Shown piece after piece: positions 15,430 through 23,892 of a stretch of DNA of 64,000 nucleotides. The DNA comes from Anaerolineales bacterium (GTDB taxonomy: Bacteria > Chloroflexota > Anaerolineae > Anaerolineales > Villigracilaceae). The notes beneath the pieces were generated by a model. That model worked only from the letters and a program-made list of their open reading frames with translations, was not told the DNA's origin and did not search any database. The number at the start of each line of letters is the position of its first letter. The first letter of the stretch is position 1. Location: the NCBI GenBank assembly GCA_030834895.1, contig JAUQXA010000051.1, positions 1 to 64,000 of the forward strand, written 5' to 3'. The translations under genes were made by a program, and so were the position numbers.

Positions 15430-16338
15430 ATGAAACTGCCTGATTCATTTATTTCCACCATTCGCAGCACCTTCAAAGAGGAGGGCGAAAGATTCCTTGC
15501 CATTCTTCCTGATTTAATTTCCGAGACATCGCACCGTTGGGGACTAACCAATATCCAGCCCGTTTCCAATTTATCGTACAACTTTGTGGCATTTGCCAAA
15601 CGTCTTGGGCGGAGCGCGGCGCAGTCGAAGGATGTCGTCCTCAAAGTGGGAGTCCCCAATCGTGAATTGACCAGCGGGATTGCCGCGTTGAAATTTTTCG
15701 ATGGCAATGGAGCTTGTCAACTGTTGGAATCAGATGCAGAGCATGGACTGCTCCTGCTGGAAAGACTCAAACCAGGCAAAATGCTCGTCGAACTGGAGGA
15801 TGACGATGAGCGCACACGCATCGCCGCTGATTTAATTTCCTGTAGGGGCGAGATTACCTCGCCCCTACTACAGCCCCAATTGATTCAATTATCCGACTGG
15901 TTCGAGGGGTTGAAAAAAATCCGTCCGCATTTCAACGGTGGGACGGGACCATTCCCAGGGAAACTTTTGGAGCAGGTGGAATCGTCTCTGCCTGAGTTGT
16001 TTGCCGACAAAAATGTGAAATTGATGCACGGTGATTTCCACCATTTCAACATCCTGTCATCGGAGCGCGGCTGGCTGGTGATCGATCCGAAGGGCGTTAT
16101 CGGCCCTGTGGGATATGAGGTCGGACCGTTGATGCTCAACCCGTGGAATAGCCCGTTGGACAGAATCAGACTGGAGCGGCGGGTCAGCATTCTCACGGAA
16201 AAATTGGGCTGGGAACGCGAATCCATCGTCAAGTGGGCAACTGCTCACGCCGTCCTGTCCGCATGGTGGGACATTCAGGATGGCATGGACGGAGGACGCA
16301 CCATTCATTGCGCCGAAATATTTTCCGAGATGAAATGA
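15430..16338 (+). CDS. APH(6)/streptomycin 6-kinase-like phosphotransferase with in-frame repeat
   Basis: A 302-residue kinase-fold protein. The catalytic loop is LMHGDFHHFNIL around His200-Asp202, and the metal motif VIDPKGVIG lies near 219, both as in the streptomycin 6-phosphotransferase family. The real substrate may be another hydroxylated metabolite; family membership alone does not prove resistance. Residues about 138-147 (CRGEITSPLL) are encoded by an R1 palindrome at 15842-15868, in a stretch between IAADL and the next helix. The start chosen is ATG 15430, where family similarity begins; upstream in-frame ATGs exist. Confidence 0.78.
   Translation: MKLPDSFISTIRSTFKEEGERFLAILPDLISETSHRWGLTNIQPVSNLSYNFVAFAKRLGRSAAQSKDVVLKVGVPNRELTSGIAALKFFDGNGACQLLESDAEHGLLLLERLKPGKMLVELEDDDERTRIAADLISCRGEITSPLLQPQLIQLSDWFEGLKKIRPHFNGGTGPFPGKLLEQVESSLPELFADKNVKLMHGDFHHFNILSSERGWLVIDPKGVIGPVGYEVGPLMLNPWNSPLDRIRLERRVSILTEKLGWERESIVKWATAHAVLSAWWDIQDGMDGGRTIHCAEIFSEMK
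15842..15868. repeat. R1 palindromic element in frame inside the APH(6)-like gene
   Basis: GTAGGGGCGAG and CTCGCCCCTAC (11-bp perfect arms) around ATTAC. The 27 bases are a multiple of three and keep the kinase frame. It is the same family as the element in the RAYT gene. Confidence 0.85.
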
Positions 16339-16342
16339 TGAT

Positions 16343-16371
16343 GTAGGGGCGGAGCGACGCTCCACCCCTGC
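16343..16371. repeat. R1 palindromic element between the kinase and permease genes
   Basis: GTAGGGGCGGAGCG and CGCTCCACCCCTGC form an almost perfect hairpin five bases past the kinase stop and nine bases before the 3' end of the convergent permease gene. Its stem (GGAGCG/CGCTCC) differs from the other copies but remains paired. Confidence 0.75.
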
Positions 16372-16379
16372 GGTGAAAA

Positions 16380-17765
16380 TTAATTCCCGCGGACTTCAGG
16401 GGTTTTGAAGACGAGGAAGATCAAGTTGATGAAGATGCCCACAATGGCGGCGAAGACAATTGCGGGGATACCATTGGGGAAGAGGAAGGGAAGTGGGAAG
16501 GGGAAGAGTCCGTCTTTCAACGCGAGGTTGCCGCCGATGCCACAGATGAGGATGACAGAACCAACCGCCAGTTGCTTTGGGTCGAAGAGGTTGACCTTCT
16601 CCGACTGGATGAGCGCCACGCCCTGCATCCCGATCACGCCGAAGAGGTAGATGCTCAAGCCGCCAACCACCGCCGCAGGCATGGTGTTGACCAACGCCAC
16701 CAGTTTGCCAAAGAAACCAAAGACGATTGCCATGCCGCCCGCAGCCATGAGAACGGCCGTCGAGTAGTTGCGGGTGATTGCCATCAGCGAGTTGTTCTCG
16801 CCGTAGTTTGTGCCGGCGCATCCACCGAGGAGACCGACAACGAGGTCATCCGAACCGTCGGCGATCAGGTTCAAACCGATGAGTTCCTTGATGTTGTATG
16901 GCTTGCGTCCCATCTCGGCGGCGAGTTCATCAATGTAGAGGCTCATCTGGTAGAGGTGCGCAGTGGATTCGGGCACGGTGGCAATGAAGATCAGCGCAAT
17001 GCTGAGCGCCATGCCCCAGGCCTCTCCGCTGGTGAAGGCAGGGAAGGTGAATTTGGGAAGCTCAAACCAGGCGGCGTTGGTCACGGTGTCGAAGTGGACC
17101 AAGCCAAAGGGGATGGCGACGATGTATCCGAAAATCGCGCCGAGCAAAATCGGCAGCATCCCGATCAAGCCCTTGCCTTGCAGATAGACAGAAAACAGGA
17201 TGGTCGCGATCAAAGTGATGAAAGCCACCGTCCAGGTGGCGGTTGCCGCTTCGGGAGCCGCCCAGTTGCCCGCGTTTCCGAGTGCGGCATTCGCGAGTGC
17301 CACACCGATGACCATTGCCATCGAGCCGGTGACAATCGGCGGCAGGACGCGATCTAGTGCCGCCTTACCTGCGCGCATGATGAGCAGTCCAACCAGGATT
17401 TCAAAGACGGCAGTCAGGATGATTCCGACCTGCACGATTTGCACACCTTCAGGGCAATACGCTGCCGTCGAGTTGTAGCAATCGGGCGCGAACTTACTCA
17501 TCACGGTCATGACCACTGCCATGTAGGAGAACGAGGAACCGTAATACATCGGGATTTTACGCTTCGAGACCAGCAGCGCGATGATGGTGCCGAGTCCCGA
17601 CGCAAGCAGGGTGATGCCCACATCGAACTTGGTCAGGACGGCAACCAACACGGTGGCGGGGAACATGGTCAGGAACTGCTGGAAGCCAAGGCTGAGCATG
17701 GCTCCGAGGGGCGGGGTGTCATCGGGCAGATAGCCGATGACGACGGACTTGTTTTCTGCGGACAT
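16380..17765 (-). CDS. NCS2 family uracil/xanthine permease
   Basis: A 461-residue integral membrane protein of the nucleobase-cation symporter 2 family (UraA/XanQ), with about 12-14 helices. Family features include PPLGAMLSLGFQQFLTM at the N-terminus, PIVTGSMAMVIG near residue 140 and GCAGTNYGENNSLMAITRNY near 315-334. The latter is the conserved substrate region with Asn-Tyr-Gly-Glu-Asn. It imports uracil or a purine base with H+ or Na+. The leader holds a strong intrinsic terminator before the gene, so transcription is probably attenuated. Confidence 0.9.
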   Translation of the reverse strand: MSAENKSVVIGYLPDDTPPLGAMLSLGFQQFLTMFPATVLVAVLTKFDVGITLLASGLGTIIALLVSKRKIPMYYGSSFSYMAVVMTVMSKFAPDCYNSTAAYCPEGVQIVQVGIILTAVFEILVGLLIMRAGKAALDRVLPPIVTGSMAMVIGVALANAALGNAGNWAAPEAATATWTVAFITLIATILFSVYLQGKGLIGMLPILLGAIFGYIVAIPFGLVHFDTVTNAAWFELPKFTFPAFTSGEAWGMALSIALIFIATVPESTAHLYQMSLYIDELAAEMGRKPYNIKELIGLNLIADGSDDLVVGLLGGCAGTNYGENNSLMAITRNYSTAVLMAAGGMAIVFGFFGKLVALVNTMPAAVVGGLSIYLFGVIGMQGVALIQSEKVNLFDPKQLAVGSVILICGIGGNLALKDGLFPFPLPFLFPNGIPAIVFAAIVGIFINLIFLVFKTPEVRGN

Positions 17766-17790
17766 GATTTCTCCTTCGGGATAAAGATAT

Positions 17791-17820
17791 AAAAAAAGAG
17801 AGCCGCTAAAAGCGACTCTC
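17791..17820 (-). terminator. Leader terminator (attenuator) before the NCS2 permease
   Basis: On the minus strand GAGAGTCGCT-ttt-AGCGGCTCTC is followed by seven T. It lies between the leader and the permease ribosome-binding site (GAAGGAG), about 25 bases before the ATG. A terminator in this position implies conditional read-through. Confidence 0.85.
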
Positions 17821-17940
17821 CGATTTCAAAAAATAAAAACACCTGTTCCAGGGACTTGAGGATGTGGAGGCAGTTTGTGCAGACAGGTTGTTGGCATTGG
17901 GGCTGATTTTATGCAATCGGTGGATTCTGTCAAGAGCTTG
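17821..17940 (-). promoter_or_regulatory. Structured 5' leader of the permease gene, type unknown
   Basis: Upstream of the terminator, CACCTGTTCC can pair with nearby CCTGT/GGAACAGG words, and a CTGCCTCCAC...GTCCCTGG segment could form a competing hairpin. I did not find the PyrR-binding consensus or a purine-riboswitch core. A base-sensing RNA or protein-dependent attenuator is inferred from position only. Confidence 0.4.
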
Positions 17941-18021
17941 TTTTTACGCTAAAAACAGAACATAAATTCTGATATACTGTGAAAGGTAAACCAGCCACAT
18001 TTTTAACCAGCGAGAATCGAT

Positions 18022-19431
18022 ATGGCAAAAACACACACCCGTTATGTTTGTCAGCAATGCGGACGAGTCGCCGCTTCGTACATGGGCAAATGTCCGCAGT
18101 GCGGGGCGTTCAGCAGCATGGTCGAGGAGATTGTCCACGAGGAACCGGTCAGCAAGGGAGCGGCAAACATCCGCGGGTTGACAGGTCGCTCACAGCCGCG
18201 TCCCATCGAAGAGGTTGGCGGTGAATCGGAGGATCGAGTCCACCTGCCCATCGGCGAGTTTGCGCGCGTTCTCGGCGGCGGCATCGTGCTTGGTTCCATC
18301 GTCCTCGTCGGCGGGGACCCCGGCATTGGCAAGTCCACGTTGATGCTGCAAATGGCGATGGAGATGTCAAATTCCCAGCGGGTACTGTATGTGTCGGGTG
18401 AGGAATCCGAACGTCAGATCAAGATGCGCGCGGTACGTTTATTGAATGGGAAAAAGGAACTGCCGAAGAATCTAATGTTGGTGACGGAGACCAACCTCGA
18501 AGTGATTCTGAATCACGTGCGTGAGGTCAAACCCGACCTGCTGATCGTTGACTCCATCCAGACGGTTTATCTCTCCGAGTTGGATTCGTCGGCGGGGTCG
18601 GTTTCACAGGTGCGCGAGTGTGCGTCTCAACTGCGAGAGTTGGCGAAGTCTTCGGGCGTGTCGGTCTTCATGATCGGGCACGTCACGAAGGAAGGTGCGA
18701 TTGCGGGCCCGCGCGTGTTGGAACACATCGTGGACACGGTGCTGTACCTTGAAGGTGACAGATTCCAGGCGTATCGTTTATTGCGTTCGGTGAAAAACCG
18801 CTTCGGCGCAACTGCCGAAGTGGGCGTGTTCGAAATGCACGAAGGTGGACTAGTGGAAGTGCTCAATCCCTCGGAAGCCTTTCTCGCGGAACGGATGGTC
18901 AATGCGGCGGGTTCGTCCATTGCCGTGACGATGGAAGGGACACGTCCGATCTTGGTCGAGATTCAAGGGCTGACTTCCCCCACCCAGTTTGGAAACGCGC
19001 GCCGCACGCCCAACGGCATCGATTTCAACCGTCTGCTATTGATTACGGCTGTGTTGACCCGCCGCGTCGGGTTGAAGCTTTCGGAGCAGGATGTCTTCGT
19101 CAACGTGGTGGGCGGAATCCAAATCGACGAACCCGCCGCCGATCTGGCGATTGCCGCCGCAATTGCCTCTTCATGGAAGGACCTGCCCGTCAAAGCCGAT
19201 GCCGTGTTGATCGGCGAAATCGGGCTTGCTGGCGAATTACGGATGCCCGGTCAAATGGTGGGACGACTGCGCGAAGCCCAAAAACTGGGATTCAAAACCG
19301 CCATCGTGCCGAAGGCGATCCGTCAAGGTGAAGCATACCCAAAGGGCATTGAGATTGTTGAAGTCAGGTCACTAGATCAGGCACTGGCTGCGGCGTTGAA
19401 GATGAATGACTCTGTGCGGGTAAAGAAATAG
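18022..19431 (+). CDS. radA: DNA repair/branch-migration protein RadA
   Basis: A RecA-related ATPase that drives branch migration in recombinational repair. The 469 residues hold a four-Cys zinc finger (C10, C13, C24, C27), Walker A GGDPGIGKST at 97-106, Walker B LLIVDSIQT near 175, the RadA-specific KNRFG near 257 and a C-terminal Lon-protease-like domain with GGIQIDEPAADLAIAAA. The length is normal. It is transcribed away from the permease, with a TATACT-like hexamer at 17973-17978. It is followed by the lipoprotein island but is probably not functionally linked to it. Confidence 0.97.
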   Translation: MAKTHTRYVCQQCGRVAASYMGKCPQCGAFSSMVEEIVHEEPVSKGAANIRGLTGRSQPRPIEEVGGESEDRVHLPIGEFARVLGGGIVLGSIVLVGGDPGIGKSTLMLQMAMEMSNSQRVLYVSGEESERQIKMRAVRLLNGKKELPKNLMLVTETNLEVILNHVREVKPDLLIVDSIQTVYLSELDSSAGSVSQVRECASQLRELAKSSGVSVFMIGHVTKEGAIAGPRVLEHIVDTVLYLEGDRFQAYRLLRSVKNRFGATAEVGVFEMHEGGLVEVLNPSEAFLAERMVNAAGSSIAVTMEGTRPILVEIQGLTSPTQFGNARRTPNGIDFNRLLLITAVLTRRVGLKLSEQDVFVNVVGGIQIDEPAADLAIAAAIASSWKDLPVKADAVLIGEIGLAGELRMPGQMVGRLREAQKLGFKTAIVPKAIRQGEAYPKGIEIVEVRSLDQALAAALKMNDSVRVKK

Positions 19432-19514
19432 GGATATGCCGGAACTTCAGGATTTCATTGTCGCTTTTTGAGGGTTGTGTCAAGGTATATCAACATATCG
19501 AAGGAGAAAATACG

Positions 19515-20327
19515 ATGCAAAAGCGTCACGCGTTTCGATTTGAACTCTTATTAATCGTTCTTACTTATGTGTTGCTGGCATGCCAAGCGGGTACTTTGGT
19601 TCCATCCTTCTTTGCAACCGCAACACCCACCTTCACCATTACACCGTCTCCCACTGCAACCGCCACTTCCACACCCACACAAGCTTTCACCCCCACCATC
19701 GTCCCGGATATGTCTCTGGAAACTCAGGTGGATGGTTCCAGCCTGTTTATTGATAACAAAGCGGGATTTTCCGTGTTAATCCCATCTACATGGGTAGCAA
19801 TCCCTGCCAATGTGGATGATTTCACCCCATACGTCAAAGGGATATCTGAAAATAATCCACAACTCGAGAAAGCGTTTTCTATGTTGCAGAAAGTGGACCC
19901 GAATATCCTCAAGATCATGGCAATGGATACCAACATGGAGCACTACGTGGGTAGCTTTATTCCAAATATGACTGTGGCAACGATGAAGGATCCAATTGGC
20001 TCCAAACTGCCGCTGAAAAATGTAGTTCAAATAATGGGAGACACTATTAAATCGCAATTCCCGGGAGCAAAGTTGCTTGATTCTGGAATTGAACAGGTAA
20101 ACAGTGATTTTTCCTATGGGTATAACGAATGGAATACCTCGATAAACACGCAAGATGACACTGCTGTAAAGATTTTTCAGAAACAGGTGTTTTTTCCAAT
20201 CCAGGATTATTTTGTCATCATGACGCTTTCTGCTCCTGCCAGTAAATACGACGATGTTTTGGCCGAATTTGAAACAATCATGGAGACAATACAATTTCTC
20301 GACCGACAGAGTTCGACCAGTGGATGA
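19515..20327 (+). CDS. Lipoprotein with Thr/Pro linker and PsbP-like domain (paralogue 1)
   Basis: A 270-residue secreted lipoprotein. The hydrophobic signal ends in the lipobox LLAC with Cys23. A Thr/Pro/Ser-rich linker spans roughly residues 35-65. The mature domain begins DNKAGFSVLIPSTWVAIP and ends with VFFPIQDYFVIMTLSAP plus a helix IMETIQFL. This pattern (G-F-x-V-x-x-P-x-x-W, then a late F-x-x-x strand and final helix) fits the PsbP/DcrB-like fold and recurs in the genes at 21974 and 22993. The start ATG 19515 has AAGGAG upstream. Function unknown. Confidence 0.75.
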   Translation: MQKRHAFRFELLLIVLTYVLLACQAGTLVPSFFATATPTFTITPSPTATATSTPTQAFTPTIVPDMSLETQVDGSSLFIDNKAGFSVLIPSTWVAIPANVDDFTPYVKGISENNPQLEKAFSMLQKVDPNILKIMAMDTNMEHYVGSFIPNMTVATMKDPIGSKLPLKNVVQIMGDTIKSQFPGAKLLDSGIEQVNSDFSYGYNEWNTSINTQDDTAVKIFQKQVFFPIQDYFVIMTLSAPASKYDDVLAEFETIMETIQFLDRQSSTSG

Positions 20328-20382
20328 ATTCTGCAACGAATCTCCTTCCGACACCGTATATTTGCCAGAAGGAGAACTTAAA

Positions 20383-21231
20383 ATGAAGACAAAACTTATT
20401 TTAGTGTTTATCGTGTTTGCCCTGACCAGTCTGGCTTGCGGATTTACCATCAACCTGCCCAAAGTACCCACCCCCGGTCCCGAAGTGACGGATGAGATCA
20501 ATGTAGCGGTTCCTGATTCGGAAGATGTCAGCCTGCGGCTTTCGTTCGGCGCGGGCGACCTGAAACTTGCCCCCGGCGCGAAAAAACTTGTGGAAGGTAC
20601 AGCAACCTACAATTATTCAGAGTTTGAGCCTGTTGTGAAAGTTGACGAAGGCAATGTTCGCATCCGCGTGGGCGATGAGGAGTTCAACAGTCTACCCACG
20701 TTCAAAGATCTGAAAAACGAATGGGACTTCAAACTTGGCGATACTCCCATGGACCTGACCATCGAGTCCGGCGCGTACAACGGCGACTTTGAATTGGGCG
20801 GACTCTCGCTCAACAATCTGACCATCAAGGACGGCGCGGCGAATGTGGAACTGGCCTTCTCCGAACCCAACCAGGTTGAAATGTCCACCTTCCGCTATGA
20901 AACCGGCGCATCGGATGTCAAGATGACCGGATTGGCCAATGCCAATTTCAGCATCTTCGATTTTTCATCCGGCGCAGGCGACTATACCCTCGATTTTTCG
21001 GGTGAGTTGCAGCGCGACGCCTCGATCAAGATTGCCAGCGGATTCAGCAACCTTATCATCAGCATCCCCGAAGATGTGGATGCAGTGGTCACGGTGGATA
21101 GCGGCGCGTCAAACGTCAATGTGGGCTCGAGCTGGAGCATGAATGGAAATATGTACAAGCAGAAGGGTGAGGGGCCTACGCTCACTTTTGTGATCGAAAT
21201 GGGTGCGGGAAATGTCACGCTGACAAAATAG
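20383..21231 (+). CDS. Lipoprotein with toastrack/DUF4097-like beta domain
   Basis: A 282-residue lipoprotein with lipobox SLAC at Cys19 and a short Pro-rich linker. The rest consists of repeated beta segments with G-A/S-G-D/N turns (SFGAGDLKLAP, SSGAGDYTLDFSG, SGASNVNVGSS, GAGNVTLTK). These are typical of toastrack or adhesin-like beta-solenoid domains found in LiaF-related proteins. It starts at ATG 20383 behind AGGAG. It lies 55 bp after the first lipoprotein and is closed by the terminator at 21249-21280, so the two form one transcript. Confidence 0.75.
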   Translation: MKTKLILVFIVFALTSLACGFTINLPKVPTPGPEVTDEINVAVPDSEDVSLRLSFGAGDLKLAPGAKKLVEGTATYNYSEFEPVVKVDEGNVRIRVGDEEFNSLPTFKDLKNEWDFKLGDTPMDLTIESGAYNGDFELGGLSLNNLTIKDGAANVELAFSEPNQVEMSTFRYETGASDVKMTGLANANFSIFDFSSGAGDYTLDFSGELQRDASIKIASGFSNLIISIPEDVDAVVTVDSGASNVNVGSSWSMNGNMYKQKGEGPTLTFVIEMGAGNVTLTK

Positions 21232-21248
21232 TGGTCAAAAAGCCAGGA

Positions 21249-21280
21249 ATCCCATGCCGACAGGTGGGCATGGGATTTTT
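21249..21280 (+). terminator. Terminator after the toastrack lipoprotein
   Basis: ATCCCATGCC and GGGCATGGGAT enclose GACAGGT and are followed by TTTTT. Confidence 0.88.
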
Positions 21281-21483
21281 CGTCGGGTGGATTCGGCTTT
21301 TCGGACGGAATCAACATCTAGTTTTGGCGTCACGAGAAACCGCCATGCTCACTCGGTCCCAAATTTCGGAGCAAAAGGTCATAATTTATCCATGACCTCC
21401 ATCACTTGCCTTGTTCTGAATTGCACTATAAAATCGTGATTGTCGGTAGAAATTACCTGTTTTTCTATTAATAAGAGGTTCGT

Positions 21484-21897
21484 ATGCAGATTACACGTCA
21501 AGCAGACTATGCCGTAAGGGCGGTGCTCCATCTCGCCCGCAACGGTGACCAACGCGTTGCCACCAATGTCATTGCGGATGAGCAGCACATTCCTCCCTCC
21601 TTCCTTGCCAAGATCGTCTCACAGTTGTCCATCGCGGGGTTGTTGCACACCTCACGTGGCGCGCGTGGCGGCGTAACGCTGGCGCGTGAGCCAAAGGAAA
21701 TCACCCTGCTCGAAGTCATCGAGGCGATTGATGGCCCCATCCAGCTCAATGAGTGTGTCGGTGAGAATGGCACATGCTCGTTCGATGACAATTGCCCGCT
21801 GCGCCCGGTTTGGCGTGACGCCCATGAGGATTTGGTGCGTAGGCTAAAGGGCACAAACTTTGCCGAAATGATGAGAAAAGAATCGTTTTCAATGTAG
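21484..21897 (+). CDS. Rrf2 family transcriptional regulator with cluster-binding cysteines
   Basis: A 137-residue winged-helix regulator of the Rrf2 family (IscR/NsrR/RsrR relatives). The N-terminus MQITRQADYAVRAVLHLA and the wing SRGARGGVTLAR are typical. Near the end, CVGENGTCSFDDNC places three Cys with CX6CX5C spacing, the usual Fe-S ligand set, so it may sense redox state, NO or iron-sulfur status. It is a single gene between two lipoprotein transcripts. TTGCCT/TATAAA at 21406-21432 with 15-base spacing is a weak promoter candidate. Its targets cannot be read from the sequence. Confidence 0.92.
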   Translation: MQITRQADYAVRAVLHLARNGDQRVATNVIADEQHIPPSFLAKIVSQLSIAGLLHTSRGARGGVTLAREPKEITLLEVIEAIDGPIQLNECVGENGTCSFDDNCPLRPVWRDAHEDLVRRLKGTNFAEMMRKESFSM

Positions 21898-21916
21898 TTT
21901 ATATGAATTTCACGAA

Positions 21917-21948
21917 ACCTCTCGGCTATAATAGCCGGGAGGTTTTTT
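21917..21948 (+). terminator. Terminator after the rrf2-type gene
   Basis: ACCTCTCGGCTA and TAGCCGGGAGGT pair (one G-U) around TAA and are followed by TTTTTT. Confidence 0.88.
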
Positions 21949-21973
21949 ATTCCACACATCAAGGAGGAAGACG

Positions 21974-22933
21974 ATGAACAAGAGATGGACTTTTTTCATC
22001 GCCCCGATTTTTCTGACCATCGTCCTGGCGTGCGTCGTGCCGGGACTTTCAACCTCTTCCACATCCACCCCCATGCCCACGCTGACAGTTGACGCAGGAG
22101 CCATTGAAACAATGGTGGCAGGGACGGTTTCCGCTGCCATTGCCCAAACCGAACAATCCATGCCGGGACTGGCCACGGCCTCAGTTATCATTATCACTGC
22201 GACACCCACTCCAACCTCCGCTTCCACGGCCACATCCATATCTACACCTACATCCACCTTCACCTTCACTTCCACACCCACTTCCACTTCGACTCTCACG
22301 GCGACGTCCACATCCGAAGTGTTGGGACCATCCAAAAGCGTGTTGTACAGGCGTGAAGATGGGTCGGTTCTTTTCAGCGACAGGCTTGCACAGTATGAAG
22401 TCAAACTCCCCGGGGGCTGGCTGGCGGCAAGGATCAATGAAAAGGAATATCGTGATGCCCTCCTGCTGGAGGAAGCCGCCAACACACACATCCAGCAGGC
22501 TCTGCTTGGCGTTCAAAACGAAGATCCCAACTCTCTCCGTCTATATGCCATTGACACGTCTCACATTCAAAACGAATTTGTGAGCGACATGCGCTTTGTG
22601 TTTGACGCAACGAAACGCATACCCCTGAATTCGGATGTGGAACTGCAAGCTATTGCCGCAAAAATACCCGAAACTGCCACAGTTTTCCGGTTCGAGGTAA
22701 CTTCGGTCAAAATCGTAAAATCTGCCAGGGGAATGGATTTGGGCATGATCGAAACCAAATCATCGTTCACAAGCGCTCTTGGTGTTGACGTTCCCATTTA
22801 TCAGAAACGGGTCTTCTTCAACGTCCCGGCAGGAACGCAGTCCATCACCTTTACGACCGTAGCTGACTTGAAGGAAATGCTTCTGCCCGCCTTCGATGCA
22901 ATGCTCGAAACAATCAACCCGATTGAAAAGTGA
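21974..22933 (+). CDS. Lipoprotein with Thr/Ser-rich linker and PsbP-like domain (paralogue 2)
   Basis: A 319-residue lipoprotein with signal peptide and lipobox VLAC at Cys20, followed by VVPGL as in paralogue 3. A very long Thr/Ser/Pro linker covers about residues 75-115. The mature domain has LPGGWLAARINEKEYRDAL and ends with QKRVFFNVPAGTQSITFTT and a helix MLETINPIE, the same order as the other two paralogues. AGGAGG precedes the ATG. Surface-exposed location is inferred; function unknown. Confidence 0.72.
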   Translation: MNKRWTFFIAPIFLTIVLACVVPGLSTSSTSTPMPTLTVDAGAIETMVAGTVSAAIAQTEQSMPGLATASVIIITATPTPTSASTATSISTPTSTFTFTSTPTSTSTLTATSTSEVLGPSKSVLYRREDGSVLFSDRLAQYEVKLPGGWLAARINEKEYRDALLLEEAANTHIQQALLGVQNEDPNSLRLYAIDTSHIQNEFVSDMRFVFDATKRIPLNSDVELQAIAAKIPETATVFRFEVTSVKIVKSARGMDLGMIETKSSFTSALGVDVPIYQKRVFFNVPAGTQSITFTTVADLKEMLLPAFDAMLETINPIEK

Positions 22934-22992
22934 GAGTAAGTTATCTCTTTCAATAAACCGAGCCAACAAATTTGGCAGGAAAGGATGTTATT

Positions 22993-23829
22993 GTGAAAAT
23001 AAAAATTTTCATCTCCGGGTCGATTGTGTTTTTGGCCGTCATTGCATGTGTTGTGCCGGGACTGGGTCAGCCTGCGGCTCCTACCCTCGACGTGAACAAC
23101 CTTCCCACAGTCATCGCTTTGACTGCGCACGCCGCCATGACACAAACCGCTGCGGTGGCTCCGCCAACACCCGCAGGGATTTCCGACCCGTCTGGAACGG
23201 CTGAGGTAATAGACCTAACCGCGGTAACCACCCTTGAACAGTTACCTGATGGAAGCACGAAGTTCACAGATACTGAAGTCGGATTCACTGTCACCTTCCC
23301 CAAGGGATGGCTGACCCTGCGACCGAACTCCGAGGAATTCAAGGTCGCTCTCGAAAACGAGGCTGCAAAGAACGACTTGTTACGTAGTCAGATGGAATTG
23401 GATCTGAAGGATTATGATCCCGAAGACAGGTTGTATTCCTATCCCGTGTTGCCGGAGATAGAAAAAGATTATTTGTTTGGATTCTCGAGCATTCAATGGG
23501 ATCCAGGCGACACCACTCCCATCGATCAAAATTCCATGGGGGATTTCCTGCGAGACTTGGAGACCTCGGGAGCGATCCCGGGCTTCAGAACAGATACCGC
23601 ACAGGTCTATGAAAGCGGCAGGCAGGTGCCATTAATCGAAGTCGGCGGACCGTTCACGATCAGTGACGGACAGGGAGGGTTCATCCCGTTTTATATGACA
23701 TCCGTTTTTTTCAGGCCGACCCACGGTGGTGTCGTTTTGATGCTCTTCACATATTTGAAGGATTACAAGCTGGATGTGCATACAGACTTGATCTCGGTAA
23801 TCGATTCGGTCGAGTTGGTGGGTCAGTAA
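22993..23829 (+). CDS. Lipoprotein with PsbP-like domain (paralogue 3)
   Basis: A 278-residue lipoprotein with lipobox VIAC at Cys19 followed by VVPGLG. Its mature domain has EVGFTVTFPKGWLTLRPN and ends in VFFRPTHGGVVLMLFTY and a helix SVIDSVELV. I chose the GTG at 22993 because AGGAAAGG lies at proper distance; the frame also allows an upstream TTG. It follows paralogue 2 by 59 bp and is probably co-transcribed. The linker is shorter than in its relatives. Confidence 0.72.
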   Translation: MKIKIFISGSIVFLAVIACVVPGLGQPAAPTLDVNNLPTVIALTAHAAMTQTAAVAPPTPAGISDPSGTAEVIDLTAVTTLEQLPDGSTKFTDTEVGFTVTFPKGWLTLRPNSEEFKVALENEAAKNDLLRSQMELDLKDYDPEDRLYSYPVLPEIEKDYLFGFSSIQWDPGDTTPIDQNSMGDFLRDLETSGAIPGFRTDTAQVYESGRQVPLIEVGGPFTISDGQGGFIPFYMTSVFFRPTHGGVVLMLFTYLKDYKLDVHTDLISVIDSVELVGQ

Positions 23830-23892
23830 AAACGTATGAGGCTTTTCTGCCATATTGTTAACCAAAAATCCGCGTTGTAGAAGACTTCCTGA

